A DNA stretch of 39,608 bases from a virus. The notes under the pieces were generated by a model, which did no database searches, had not been told where the DNA came from, and saw only the letters and a program-made list of their open reading frames with translations. Of the stretch, positions 1 to 6,168 are shown piece by piece. Position numbers and translations under genes: made by a program. The DNA lies in IMG/VR virus record IMGVR_UViG_3300048928_000218, positions 1-39,608 of that record; one strand, given 5' to 3'. Position 1 is the stretch's first letter; each line of letters begins with the position of its first letter.

Positions 1-281
1 GCTCGGGGTTCCATCGTCCCTGGGCATCGCGTGTCGCCCTCGCCCGTGGTTGGCCGGATAGCTCATCGAGGCCGGACGGCTCACCAAATGGCCGCGCAGC
101 GGAGGCCGCCCGAAGCGGTCGCATTAGGCCCGTAGGCGACGAAAAGGCCCCGCACCTCGTGAGAGGAGCGGGGCCTTTCGTGTTGCGCTAGGCGGAGGTG
201 TCAGGCGGCGGGGGGAGCGCGGCGCGGGAGCGGTATACGACTCACGCACGTCTACGCCCGTGAGGCCGCACGGCGAACGAA
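1..281. other. Left-end non-coding stretch
   Basis: No convincing gene on either strand. It holds one strong hairpin (143-178) and lies just before a second one (282-320). A minus-strand ATG at 27 opens a reading frame that runs off the window, but it has no good ribosome site and I do not call it. This stretch is far from the terminase genes and is probably the distal end of the genome. Confidence 0.6.
143..178. terminator. Hairpin terminator at the left end
   Basis: Perfect 11-bp stem AAAGGCCCCGC / GCGGGGCCTTT with a 14-nt loop. A and T runs flank both sides, so it could act in both directions. It is placed to end leftward transcription after the last gene (329-574). Confidence 0.7.
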
Positions 282-320
282 AAATGCCCCCGAGTTCCTA
301 GGGGGAGCTCGGGGGCATTT
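282..320. terminator. Hairpin terminator after the leftmost gene
   Basis: Perfect 13-bp stem AAATGCCCCCGAG / CTCGGGGGCATTT, 9 nt past the stop of the leftmost gene. On the minus strand it is followed by a T-rich tail (ATTTTTCG). Confidence 0.75.
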
Positions 321-328
321 CGTCGCGC

Positions 329-574
329 TCAGGGGGCGTCGTCGGTGTTTGGTGGCGGTGTGCGCTCGCCTCGGGCGATGGCGGCGAGCTCGTCGACGAG
401 CTCGGACTCGTTGAGGAGCACGAGCGACCGCGTGCGACCGTCCCGGACGTGGACGAGGTCGACGGTGGGCTCGGTGGTCAGATACACGGCCACGTCGGGC
501 CCGTTGACCAGGACGCGGAGCTTGTGACCGTCGAGTGAGTGGTCGAGCCATGGGAGCGGTTGGGCAGTCGGCAT
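329..574 (-). CDS. Small hypothetical protein, 81 aa
   Basis: Family not recognised. The ATG at 574 is chosen because GAAAGGGGGG lies just upstream; longer in-frame starts would run through the preceding terminator hairpin. The protein is predicted soluble, with a beta-rich middle (residues 18-54, alternating V/L/Y) and a short helix near LVDELAAIARGE. It is the last gene of the leftward series and lies downstream of the DUF4258-like gene, separated by a hairpin. A toxin/antitoxin-like pairing is possible but is inference only. Confidence 0.7.
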   Translation of the reverse strand: MPTAQPLPWLDHSLDGHKLRVLVNGPDVAVYLTTEPTVDLVHVRDGRTRSLVLLNESELVDELAAIARGERTPPPNTDDAP

Positions 575-614
575 TTGCCCCCCTTTCGATTGCGAACGCC
601 TCAGCATATGACGG

Positions 615-647
615 CGAGAGGGCCGGGATGCGGACCCGGCCCTCTCG
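615..647. terminator. Intergenic hairpin terminator
   Basis: Stem of about 12 bp, GAGAGGGCCGGG / CCCGGCCCTCTC, between the stop of the DUF4258-like gene (654) and the start of the leftmost gene (574). There is no long T run, so termination may be partial. Confidence 0.55.
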
Positions 648-653
648 ATATCC

Positions 654-920
654 TCAGCGTCGTCGCTGGCGGACGTCGGCGTCGCTCCACCGCTCATTCG
701 AGCGGAGTCCTACCGTGACGACGGTGGGCCTGTCGAGGGCCACGACGACCATGAGGTCGCCGTAGAAGATGCGCCATGCGCCCTCGTGCTCGTGGCCCGA
801 GCCGCGCCGGACGGCGGTCAGGACGTCCTCCCAGGTCACCTCGCGAGCCGCCATCCGCGTCGCGGCGTGGCGCGTGGGATAGAGGCGGTTGATGTAGTCG
901 GGAGTCATGGGGTTAGCCAT
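654..920 (-). CDS. DUF4258-like small protein, 88 aa
   Basis: Resembles the DUF4258 fold: an N-terminal helix with HAATRMAAREVTWEDVLTAVRRG (an H..xRM..R.(V/I)..EDV pattern, residues 18-40), then a beta-hairpin with WRIFYGDLMVVVAL and VVTVGLR. Family members are small proteins of uncertain role, some found in toxin-like contexts. The start at 920 follows GAAAGGGCTCCCCA. A TTGCGT-N17-TAGGCT promoter lies about 50 bp upstream, with a terminator just beyond it, so this gene probably opens its own short transcription unit. Confidence 0.65.
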   Translation of the reverse strand: MANPMTPDYINRLYPTRHAATRMAAREVTWEDVLTAVRRGSGHEHEGAWRIFYGDLMVVVALDRPTVVTVGLRSNERWSDADVRQRRR

Positions 921-975
921 TGGGGAGCCCTTTCGCTGGCGGCTCGCTCCGACGGGATTGCCGGGCGATGACCTC

Positions 976-1004
976 AGCCTAGCCGCGTGTACACACTCAC
1001 GCAA
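976..1004 (-). promoter_or_regulatory. Promoter TTGCGT-N17-TAGGCT (minus strand)
   Basis: The -35 TTGCGT is at 1004-999 and the -10 TAGGCT at 981-976, with exactly 17 bp between; predicted transcription start near 969. It is preceded by GTCGAC, shared with the other sites of this class. It sits between a terminator (1018-1053) and the DUF4258-like gene. Confidence 0.65.
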
Positions 1005-1017
1005 GTCGACGCACGCG

Positions 1018-1053
1018 AAGGCGCCCCGCCTCGGGTGAGAGGTGGGGCGCCTT
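1018..1053. terminator. Hairpin terminator
   Basis: Stem AAGGCGCCCC / GGGGCGCCTT just beyond the stop codon at 1061, ending the long coupled operon that begins near 5428. The minus-strand tail is CTTCGCG, with little T run. Confidence 0.6.
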
Positions 1054-1060
1054 TGGTGAG

Positions 1061-1186
1061 TCAGACACAGGGGCAGGGGAGCTCGCCCGCGTCGTAGCCG
1101 AATCCGTAGCACTCGCGGCAGTCGGTGAAGGGGGCGGGTCGGTGCTCGGGGACGGTGCGGCGGAGACGGCGGAGCATGCGGAACAT
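1061..1186 (-). CDS. Tiny Cys-rich (zinc ribbon-like) protein, 41 aa
   Basis: The ATG at 1186 follows AAGGGGGCCGGGA, and the ribosome site overlaps the stop codon of the upstream DUF2637-like gene. The C-terminal half reads CRECYGFGYDAGELPCPC, a CxxCxGxG plus CPC arrangement like a DnaJ-type zinc knuckle; the N-terminus is Arg-rich. It probably binds zinc and perhaps nucleic acid or protein. Function unknown. Confidence 0.6.
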   Translation of the reverse strand: MFRMLRRLRRTVPEHRPAPFTDCRECYGFGYDAGELPCPCV

Positions 1187-1197
1187 TCCCGGCCCCC

Positions 1198-1938
1198 TTA
1201 CGCGACGACCGACGCGAGGGCCGGGGCGCTCGCGGTCGTCGACGCTTTCAGCACCCGGGAGACGGTCGACTTGGACACACCGACGGCCTCGCCGATGTCG
1301 CGCACGCCGAGCGTGCCCGAGGCGGCGAGCTCGCGGATGCGCGCGTCGCGCGCGGCGGTGCTCTTGGCCGAGGGGCGCGACGGCTTGCGCGCGGGTGCGA
1401 GGTGGTCGACGGGCGCGTCTCCGGCCGCGTGCGCGGACGGCTTGACGGTCAGGACATCGGCCCGACGCTCCCGCCATAGGGTGATCGGCGCGACGGCGGG
1501 GGCCTCCTCGGCCGACGGCGGGGCGATGATGAGCCGCGCGATGGTGTGGGTAGTGAGGAGCACGGCGACCGGGGCGAGTCCGGCGATGAGCATACCGATG
1601 CCGGTACGGAGCTCGGCGGGCGCGGCGTCCCATGCGTGGACGGCATTGGCGGCGACGGAGAGCGTAGCGAAAATGCCCAGCGATGCCCAGGACATGCGGG
1701 CGCCCTCCTCGCGGGCTCGGTGGACGAGCGCGGCGATGGTGTAGACGAGGATGCCCCCGTCGATGTAGGCGGGTACTCCCCAGGCCAGCCACGCGGGGAC
1801 GTTCGCCCACTCGGCGGCGGCGCTGAGGCCCGCGTAGGACATGAGGAAGGAGACGAGCGCGAGGAGGGCCGTGACGACGACGGCGACGACGAGAACAGGC
1901 AGGGAGTCGGGGTTGATGCGGGCTGGACGGTGCGACAT
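1198..1938 (-). CDS. DUF2637-like membrane protein with C-terminal HTH, 246 aa
   Basis: Residues about 13-135 hold four hydrophobic segments (first LVVAVVVTALLALVSFLMSY), as in the DUF2637/SpdB-like membrane family common on actinobacterial plasmids and phages. A linker follows, then a helix-turn-helix at about 205-233 (ELAASGTLGVRDIGEAVGVSKSTVSRVL), typical of a DNA-binding domain. So a membrane anchor is joined to a DNA-binding tail. The start at 1938 lies 2 nt after the stop of a tiny upstream membrane gene, with GAGGATCAC as a weak ribosome site. Its role could be tethering phage DNA to the membrane, or regulation; this is not established. Confidence 0.8.
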   Translation of the reverse strand: MSHRPARINPDSLPVLVVAVVVTALLALVSFLMSYAGLSAAAEWANVPAWLAWGVPAYIDGGILVYTIAALVHRAREEGARMSWASLGIFATLSVAANAVHAWDAAPAELRTGIGMLIAGLAPVAVLLTTHTIARLIIAPPSAEEAPAVAPITLWRERRADVLTVKPSAHAAGDAPVDHLAPARKPSRPSAKSTAARDARIRELAASGTLGVRDIGEAVGVSKSTVSRVLKASTTASAPALASVVA

Positions 1939-1940
1939 GG

Positions 1941-2036
1941 TCAGTGATCCTCGGAGGGGTGAGGGGCGGCAAGAGCGCCAGCGATAGCGGAGGAAGCGAG
2001 CAGGAGGGCGGCGAACGCCAGGAGCGCGACAATCAC
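1941..2036 (-). CDS. Tiny single-span membrane protein, 31 aa
   Basis: GTG start at 2036 overlaps the stop of the upstream gene (GTGA) and follows AGAGGAG at ideal spacing. The translation starts MIVALLAFAALLLASSAIAG, one hydrophobic span, then a short polar tail APHPSEDH. It lies in the chain of coupled small genes and directly precedes the DUF2637-like gene. Function unknown. Confidence 0.55.
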   Translation of the reverse strand: MIVALLAFAALLLASSAIAGALAAPHPSEDH

Positions 2037-2203
2037 GCGCGGGCTCCTCTGTCGGCGACGCGCCCCCAGAGGGAGCCCGTGGCGCCCACGCGCGGCATGT
2101 ACCAGGCGAAGCCGCCCGAGCTCACGATGAGGGAGACGGTCTCGGTTATCTGGTCGTTGGGGATCGCGACGCGGGTGGTCTCGTAGACGAGAGGGGCGGT
2201 CAT
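2033..2203 (-). CDS. Small hypothetical protein, 56 aa
   Basis: ATG at 2203 has CGAAAGG upstream and overlaps the stop of the preceding gene (ATGA). The N-terminus reads MTAPLVYETTRVAIPNDQIT; the middle has GGFAWYMPRVG and the tail is Arg-rich. No family recognised. The ribosome site and the overlaps on both sides make it a real gene. Confidence 0.65.
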   Translation of the reverse strand: MTAPLVYETTRVAIPNDQITETVSLIVSSGGFAWYMPRVGATGSLWGRVADRGARA

Positions 2204-2328
2204 CGTGCGGCCTTTCGGTGGGCGCGGCGGGCGCGGAGGTAACGGGCGACGTGGGGGAGGAGGAAGGCTCCCCAGGCCAGCCCCGCGAGGGGCCAGCCCA
2301 GGGGGCCGAGGTCGTCGGGGTAGGTCAC
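2200..2328 (-). CDS. Small membrane protein, 42 aa
   Basis: GTG start at 2328 overlaps the stop of the SprT-like gene (GTGA). One hydrophobic segment (about residues 9-28, LGPLGWPLAGLAWGAFLLPH) is followed by a basic tail (RYLRARRAHRKAAR), suggesting a membrane protein with its C-terminus inside. It resembles in size and layout the protein at 12205-12474, which has a similar WPL...GxxAWGAFL stretch; the two may be distant paralogues. Confidence 0.6.
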   Translation of the reverse strand: MTYPDDLGPLGWPLAGLAWGAFLLPHVARYLRARRAHRKAAR

Positions 2329-2945
2329 TCGCCCGCCTCGACCTCTCGCATGGCCTCGCCGTGGCACGGGCACGAGGGCGTGCCGTACTCGTCGAGCCAC
2401 TTGCGGGTCATGCGGACGATGTAGCCGTTACCGCTCCCGCATTCGATCTTGAGCATGCGCGTCCCTTGCTTGGAGGGGCCATCGGCGCCGTCGGCCCCGG
2501 CGACGATGGCCGCGTGGGGGTAGGAACCGAGGTCAGTCTCGACGAGGGCGACGAGGTGCGCGGCGAGCTCCTCGCCCGCGACGGTTGCGGTCATCTTGCC
2601 GGTCAGGCCGAGGCCCTTAGCGATGCGGGTGAACTCGCCCTTGTGTCCGCTCTTGTTGTCGTCGGCGGCATGCACGAGCTCGTGCGCCAGGACGTCGAGC
2701 ACGCGGGGCGCGTCGTCGAGGACGGGCGAAATGAAGACCTGGGCGACGTTGTCAGCCGAGGCCGAGGCGGCCCAACACTGGCCGATGACGGAGTTTTTCT
2801 TGCCGCGCCCCCCGGGCCAGCCGACCGAGACGCGCACGGCCGGGAGGGTGACGCCGATGAGCTCGAAGCGGGGGCGGAGGGCCTCTACGGCGGCGACGAG
2901 CCACTCCTCGCGAGTGCGGTAGGTGGGGGCGGTGGGGGCGGTCAT
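2325..2945 (-). CDS. SprT-like zinc metalloprotease, 206 aa
   Basis: Contains the zinc-protease motif HELVH at residues 88-92 with a likely third ligand His101 (GHKGEF), as in SprT/SPRTN-like proteins. The C-terminal part has a Cys pattern (C.SGNGYIVRMTRKW then CPCHGEAM) like the SprT zinc ribbon. Eukaryotic SPRTN degrades DNA-crosslinked proteins; the phage role is unknown. The start at 2945 follows GAGAGGAACCGCC and lies downstream of a TTGCGC-N17-TACATT promoter. The frame stays open upstream to 3188, but that part contains the terminator and promoter, so I do not extend it. Confidence 0.85.
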   Translation of the reverse strand: MTAPTAPTYRTREEWLVAAVEALRPRFELIGVTLPAVRVSVGWPGGRGKKNSVIGQCWAASASADNVAQVFISPVLDDAPRVLDVLAHELVHAADDNKSGHKGEFTRIAKGLGLTGKMTATVAGEELAAHLVALVETDLGSYPHAAIVAGADGADGPSKQGTRMLKIECGSGNGYIVRMTRKWLDEYGTPSCPCHGEAMREVEAGE

Positions 2946-2973
2946 TTCGGGCGGTTCCTCTCGGGTGCGGCTT

Positions 2974-2981
2974 TGTGTAAA
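2974..2981. repeat. GTGTAAAC dispersed motif, copy 1
   Basis: Reads GTGTAAACG on the plus strand. It lies at the predicted start site of the SprT promoter, a position suited to an operator. One of 11 copies in the window. Confidence 0.5.
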
Positions 2982-2983
2982 CG

Positions 2984-3012
2984 AATGTACTCGCGCAAGT
3001 CGACTCGCGCAA
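2984..3012 (-). promoter_or_regulatory. Promoter TTGCGC-N17-TACATT (minus strand)
   Basis: The -35 TTGCGC is at 3012-3007 and the -10 TACATT at 2989-2984, with a 17-bp spacer. The sequence GTCGACTTGCGCGA occurs almost twice in tandem here. It lies between a strong terminator (3029-3054) and the SprT-like gene. A GTGTAAAC motif (2974-2981) overlaps the predicted transcription start. Confidence 0.65.
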
Positions 3013-3028
3013 GTCGGAGACGGCGAAA

Positions 3029-3054
3029 GGCCCCCGAGCGTGAGCTCGGGGGCC
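3029..3054. terminator. Hairpin terminator before the SprT promoter
   Basis: Perfect 11-bp stem GGCCCCCGAGC / GCTCGGGGGCC with a GTGA loop, followed on the minus strand by TTTCGCC. It separates the metallophosphoesterase operon from the SprT unit. Confidence 0.7.
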
Positions 3055-3188
3055 GTGGTCTTTACTCGATGCGGTCGGGAAGAGGAGCCGGTGGAGGGGG
3101 CCGGTGCCGTCCTCGTGGCCCCCCACTTGGCCTCTTGGCGCTCGCGCTCGGCGTTGACGTCGCCGAGCGCGCGAGCACGCGCGGTCAT
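3055..3188 (-). pseudogene. N-terminal remnant of an RERQEAKWG-type gene, end uncertain
   Basis: An ATG at 3188 overlaps the stop of the metallophosphoesterase (ATGA), so translation should restart here. The first 21 residues end with NAERERQEAKWG, resembling the (E)R.RQ..KWG signature near the N-terminus of several phage proteins, some MazG-like or DUF. After the WG comes a run of six G; the reading frame becomes proline-rich and has no stop before the downstream terminator, while the +1 frame ends in DRIE at a TAA just before it and the -1 frame reads HEDGTGP. I read this as a truncated or frameshifted gene. A sequencing error in the G run, or a real short frameshifted protein, are the alternatives. 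Confidence 0.45.
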
Positions 3189-3997
3189 CGCTTGGCCTCA
3201 CACATGAGGCAGTCGTGGAGGCGGCCACACGGGGCGTCGGCGTACCCGTTGGGCGGGCAACACTCTCGGCACAGGCCGCACCATTCGCCGAGCTCCTCGG
3301 GGCGCTGGGCGACGGGGCGGAGGTCGTAAGGGAGGGTCTCGTCGTCGGGCGTCCAGGTGAACGGCGCGAGCTCGATGCCGTTGGCGCGGGCGATGCTCGC
3401 GTCGGAGCGGTAGGAGGCGAGCTCGTCGAGCCAGTCGATGACGTGGTCTTGGCTTACTGGGGCGAGGCCCCAGGCGTCGACGCCGATGTGGAGCGAGTGG
3501 CCGTGTCCTTGCTCGGTGCCGTGCGTGTGGCCGTGGAGGAGCGGTGTGCCGAGGTCGGGGAGGCGGTATTGCTCATACCGTGAGCCCTCCCGGCCCGGGC
3601 CGTCGCCCCACTCGACATAGGGGAAGTGCGAGAGGAGGAGCTCGCGCCCGGCCAGCTTGCGGCGGAGGAACGGCGAGACGGTCTCGAAGACGTCCAGGAA
3701 CGCCGGGAGCTTGCCCGCGAAGGTGCGGCGGTGCATGGGGTGGACGGGGTCGTGGTTGCCCGCGATGAGGTGCTTGCGTCCCGGGAGCCCCGCGAGGAAC
3801 TCCAGCGCGTAGGTGAAGCCGGAGACAGCGACGTCCCCGAGGACGTAGACGGTGTCGCGGTCGGTAACCTCGGAGCGCCAGCCGTCGGCGATGGCGCGGT
3901 CGTGATCGCGGGTCGATGTGAACCCGCGGAGGTCGGCCACCCGCCCGTGGCCGAGGTGGATGTCGGAGGTGTAGAACACGCGAGGAGAGCGGCTCAT
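3185..3997 (-). CDS. Calcineurin-like metallophosphoesterase with Cys-rich tail, 270 aa
   Basis: All the usual metal-binding blocks are visible: SDIHLGH (residues 11-17), LGDVA (53-57), GNHD (80-83), a later SHFPY and GHTHG. This family hydrolyses phosphomono- or diesters of nucleotides or nucleic acid; the substrate here is unknown. The last 35 residues carry a cluster of at least seven cysteines (CGLCRECC, then C, C..C), probably a zinc-binding appendix not typical of the core family. The start at 3997 follows CGAAAGG and overlaps the upstream stop (ATGA). Confidence 0.85.
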   Translation of the reverse strand: MSRSPRVFYTSDIHLGHGRVADLRGFTSTRDHDRAIADGWRSEVTDRDTVYVLGDVAVSGFTYALEFLAGLPGRKHLIAGNHDPVHPMHRRTFAGKLPAFLDVFETVSPFLRRKLAGRELLLSHFPYVEWGDGPGREGSRYEQYRLPDLGTPLLHGHTHGTEQGHGHSLHIGVDAWGLAPVSQDHVIDWLDELASYRSDASIARANGIELAPFTWTPDDETLPYDLRPVAQRPEELGEWCGLCRECCPPNGYADAPCGRLHDCLMCEAKR

Positions 3998-4206
3998 GCG
4001 CTGGCCTTTCGGGTCGGGGTGAGGGCGGCCTTGACGCTCTCGGGGTCTGGGGAGCCGGAGAAGACGGCGGCGGTCATGCGGTTCGCCTGGGCGCGGGTGA
4101 ACCCGTCGCGCTGGAGGTTGTCGCGGAGGGTGACGGCGAGGACGCGGAACGCGTCGAGTTGCAGGGCGACTTGGGCGGCGAGAATGGCGGCGGTGTAGGG
4201 ATTCAC
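3994..4206 (-). CDS. Small helical hypothetical protein, 70 aa
   Basis: GTG start at 4206 overlaps the upstream stop (GTGA) after GAGAGGCCCGCC. Mostly alpha-helical (AAILAAQVALQLDAFRVLAV, then FTRAQANRMTAAVF). No family recognised. Translationally coupled on both sides within the 1.1-5.4 kb operon. Confidence 0.65.
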   Translation of the reverse strand: MNPYTAAILAAQVALQLDAFRVLAVTLRDNLQRDGFTRAQANRMTAAVFSGSPDPESVKAALTPTRKASA

Positions 4207-4523
4207 GGGCGGGCCTCTCGGGCGGTGTCGGCGGGGGTGCGGTAGGGGCAGAACGTCGCGTGTCCCGCGGCCATCGCGCACTCGACGCACATGCCATACC
4301 TCCCGACGCGGGGCGGGGCGGTCGCAGGGGTCTCGGCGTCGACGGCGCGCACGAGCACGAGCCGAGAGACGGCGACCTCGCGACGTTGGCGCGTGGAGCG
4401 CTGGCGGACTTGGATGCGCCCCGCGCCGTAGCGGCGCGAGAGCACGTCGTGGAGCTCGGTGGCGGTCTTGCCGAGCTTGACGATGTCGCCTACAGCGAAC
4501 GCCCGCGGCGACTCGGCGGTCAT
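4203..4523 (-). CDS. Hypothetical protein with CxxC motif, 106 aa
   Basis: ATG at 4523 overlaps the stop of the sigma-like gene (ATGA), giving tight coupling. The N-terminal half contains GDIVKLGKTATELHDVLSRR and a basic stretch RQRSTRQRREV. The C-terminus has CVECAMAAGHATFCPY, a likely zinc-binding site (C..C, H, C). It could be a small nucleic-acid-binding partner of the sigma-like factor, which is inference from position and charge only. Confidence 0.65.
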   Translation of the reverse strand: MTAESPRAFAVGDIVKLGKTATELHDVLSRRYGAGRIQVRQRSTRQRREVAVSRLVLVRAVDAETPATAPPRVGRYGMCVECAMAAGHATFCPYRTPADTAREARP

Positions 4524-5428
4524 GCGTTGGCCTTGCCGTTGTCGTAGGCGGCGAGGAGCTCGCGCTCCCACTCGGCGAGTGGCTCCTCGGCGCGCTCGGG
4601 GTGGAGCTCGGTGCGGGCACAGCGGGTCTCCTCGCCGTCGCACGTTGCGGCGTGCATGGCGACGAGGCCCTCGGTGCGGATGCGCTGGACTTTCGAGCGG
4701 GAGTAGCCGCGACGGTGGGCGATTTCGGCGTCGGGGAGGGGCTCGTAGTCGGAGAACCCGTAGGCGTCAGCGATGACGCCTCCGGTGGTCTCGTCAACGG
4801 CGGCGAAGGCGGCGTCGACGAGGAGGCGGATGTCGACTGCGGTTTCGTCCTCGGCGGGGTTGCCGACGAGGGGGTAGGTGGCGGGCTCGCGGTTGCCGAT
4901 GCCGTCGAGGACGCCGGGGGCGTCGACGGTGGCCTCGTAGGAGCCCCAGAGGTTGAGGGCCTCGGCGACGGCGCGGAACACCTCGGGTGTCATGCCGAAC
5001 TCATGGGCGACGGCCTCGGCCTCTTTGAGGTTGCCGCCCTTGGAGCGGGCGATTTCGAGGAAGCGCGATCGGGTGCGCTCGGGGATGGCGACGGCTCCGA
5101 CGAGTTGGTAGCTGTCGGCGGTCTGGCGGACGGTGGACTTGAGCGCCCCGTTGAAGTGATACGTCGCGGAGACCTTGGCGACGGCCTCGGCGAACGCGAG
5201 GAGGATGTTGGCACGCGTCTCGTCGCGGTCGACGTAGCCGTTGGCGCGGCGGGCCTCGGTGATCGCGTAGCCGCGGAGCGCCGGGATGAATTGGCGGAGG
5301 AGCTCGTTGTAGGCGTCCTCGTCGCCCGCCTGGGCCCGGAGTGCGAGGTCGAGCTCTTCCTCGTGGGAGAGCGGCGCCAGCTTGGGGGCGGGGGCGTCGA
5401 AGAGCTCGTGGAGGGTGGGCTTAGACAT
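4520..5428 (-). CDS. Sigma-70-like RNA polymerase sigma factor, 302 aa
   Basis: The N-terminal part LALRAQAGDEDAYNELLRQFIPALRG looks like the start of sigma region 2, followed by a helical core. Near the C-terminus, PDAEIAHRRGYSRSKVQRIRTEG resembles the region 4.2 helix-turn-helix that contacts -35 elements. The spacing between the two is longer than in typical ECF sigmas, so this is a diverged phage type. It would direct host RNA polymerase to phage promoters; the repeated elements described elsewhere are candidates. Start at 5428 follows AAGAGGAG. A 386-bp gene-free leader rich in inverted repeats lies upstream. Confidence 0.75.
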   Translation of the reverse strand: MSKPTLHELFDAPAPKLAPLSHEEELDLALRAQAGDEDAYNELLRQFIPALRGYAITEARRANGYVDRDETRANILLAFAEAVAKVSATYHFNGALKSTVRQTADSYQLVGAVAIPERTRSRFLEIARSKGGNLKEAEAVAHEFGMTPEVFRAVAEALNLWGSYEATVDAPGVLDGIGNREPATYPLVGNPAEDETAVDIRLLVDAAFAAVDETTGGVIADAYGFSDYEPLPDAEIAHRRGYSRSKVQRIRTEGLVAMHAATCDGEETRCARTELHPERAEEPLAEWERELLAAYDNGKANA

Positions 5429-5504
5429 GTGGTTTCTCCTCTTGGTGGTGGTTTGCGCGCACGCCAAAGAGAGCGGCGACGCGCGGGGGTCGACGCTCGT
5501 GGCG

Positions 5505-5512
5505 CGTTTACA
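5505..5512. repeat. GTGTAAAC dispersed motif, copy 2
   Basis: Reads GTTTACAC on the plus strand, in the leader of the sigma-like gene about 80 bp before its start. Confidence 0.5.
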
Positions 5513-5673
5513 CGAAGAGGCGTGCGAGAGCGCGACGAACGTCGGTTAGGAAGCGGCTACGACCCGCTCCTAAGCGAGTGGGCGGCGACGGTCGACGTCG
5601 CCGCGGGGCTTTCGGGTGAGCGCCGACGGGTGGCGGCGGGGAAGCGATGCCGGGGACTAGTCCGGCGTGGGGA

Positions 5674-5697
5674 AAAAGTGTCGAGGGTTTCCCGACA
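5674..5697 (-). terminator. Rho-independent-type terminator before the sigma gene
   Basis: On the minus strand, TGTCGGG-AAA-CCCtCGACA (one bulge) is followed by CTTTTTCC. It would end leftward transcription from the polymerase operon and isolate the sigma gene. Confidence 0.65.
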
Positions 5698-5814
5698 ACC
5701 CCCTCACACTAACCCGAGTCCGACCCACGCAAGTCGGCTTACGTCGAACGTTGCGTCACGGAACGGTAACGAATCGGTCGTCGGGCAAGGGCTTGCATGA
5801 GCCGGGCGGGAGTG

Positions 5815-6150
5815 CTAATCGCCCCACTCCTCCCGGGCCTTGTCGAGCTCGTCCGCGAGCTCGTGCATGCGAGCGGTGACGGATACGAACTCGGCCTCGG
5901 CGGTAACGACGGCGGCGCGCACCTTGAGGCGGCGCTCGTTGGCGACGATGTCGAGGGTGGGGTTGGAGATTGTGCCGCGTGCGCGTTCGGTGGGCTCGGT
6001 AGCGCTGGCGGCGTCGTCGGGGTTGATGCCCCCGGCGCGGCTCGGGCGGGGCGGGGCGCTCCATTGGATGGAGGCGGCGTCGACGAGGGCGACGGCGGCC
6101 CGCTGGCATGCGGCGCCGAGGTCGATGATGAGCGGGGCGTGGGACGCCAT
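5815..6150 (-). CDS. Hypothetical helical protein, 111 aa
   Basis: Start at 6150 with CGAAAGGCCCACCCC upstream. The C-terminal half (NERRLKVRAAVVTAEAEFVSVTARMHELADELDKAREEW) is predicted to be one long helix or coiled coil. The N-terminal half is Ala-rich with a Pro-rich linker. No family recognised with confidence; it lies 18 bp downstream of DNA polymerase I and is probably cotranscribed with it. Confidence 0.7.
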   Translation of the reverse strand: MASHAPLIIDLGAACQRAAVALVDAASIQWSAPPRPSRAGGINPDDAASATEPTERARGTISNPTLDIVANERRLKVRAAVVTAEAEFVSVTARMHELADELDKAREEWGD

Positions 6151-6168
6151 GGGGTGGGCCTTTCGGGG

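Larger units (their letters stand above)
5429..5814. other. Gene-free region with clustered inverted repeats upstream of the sigma gene
   Basis: No gene seen. Inverted repeats in order: TTAGGAAGCGG with CCGCTCCTAA (about 5550-5575), GCGGCGACG / CGTCGCCGC (about 5581-5603), the palindrome GGACTAGTCC inside GCCGG...CGGC (about 5650-5667), and a terminator-like hairpin (5679-5697). A GTTTACAC copy is at 5505-5512, and ACGCAAGTCGG recurs at 5727. It is the largest gene-free stretch inside the window, so it probably holds the promoter and operators of the sigma gene; an origin of replication is an alternative. Confidence 0.55.

Noticed and set aside
50-130. GCCGGATAGCTCATCGAG near the left end, resembling the start of a tRNA
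   Set aside because: No T-arm consensus and no matching acceptor stem follow.
225-265. GACGTGCGTGAGTCGTATAC as another copy of the TTGCGT promoter
   Set aside because: The -35 would be GTGCGT and the position 17 bp on is CGCGCC; no gene follows leftward.
2325-3188. A single 287-aa gene joining the RERQEAKWG start to the SprT-like protein
   Set aside because: The joining part covers a terminator and a promoter, its translation is low complexity, and the SprT-like gene has its own ribosome site at 2945.
5700-5760. Promoters of the TTGCGT class in the sigma leader (both strands)
   Set aside because: Minus strand: TAGTGT is only 15 bp away and the start would fall in a terminator. Plus strand: the -10 position reads TCGGTC.
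4601-5800. Long plus-strand open frames opposite minus-strand genes, such as this 399-codon one
   Set aside because: They mirror real minus-strand genes, have low-complexity Gly/Val/Glu-rich or Arg-rich translations, and lack ribosome sites. High G+C keeps such frames open.
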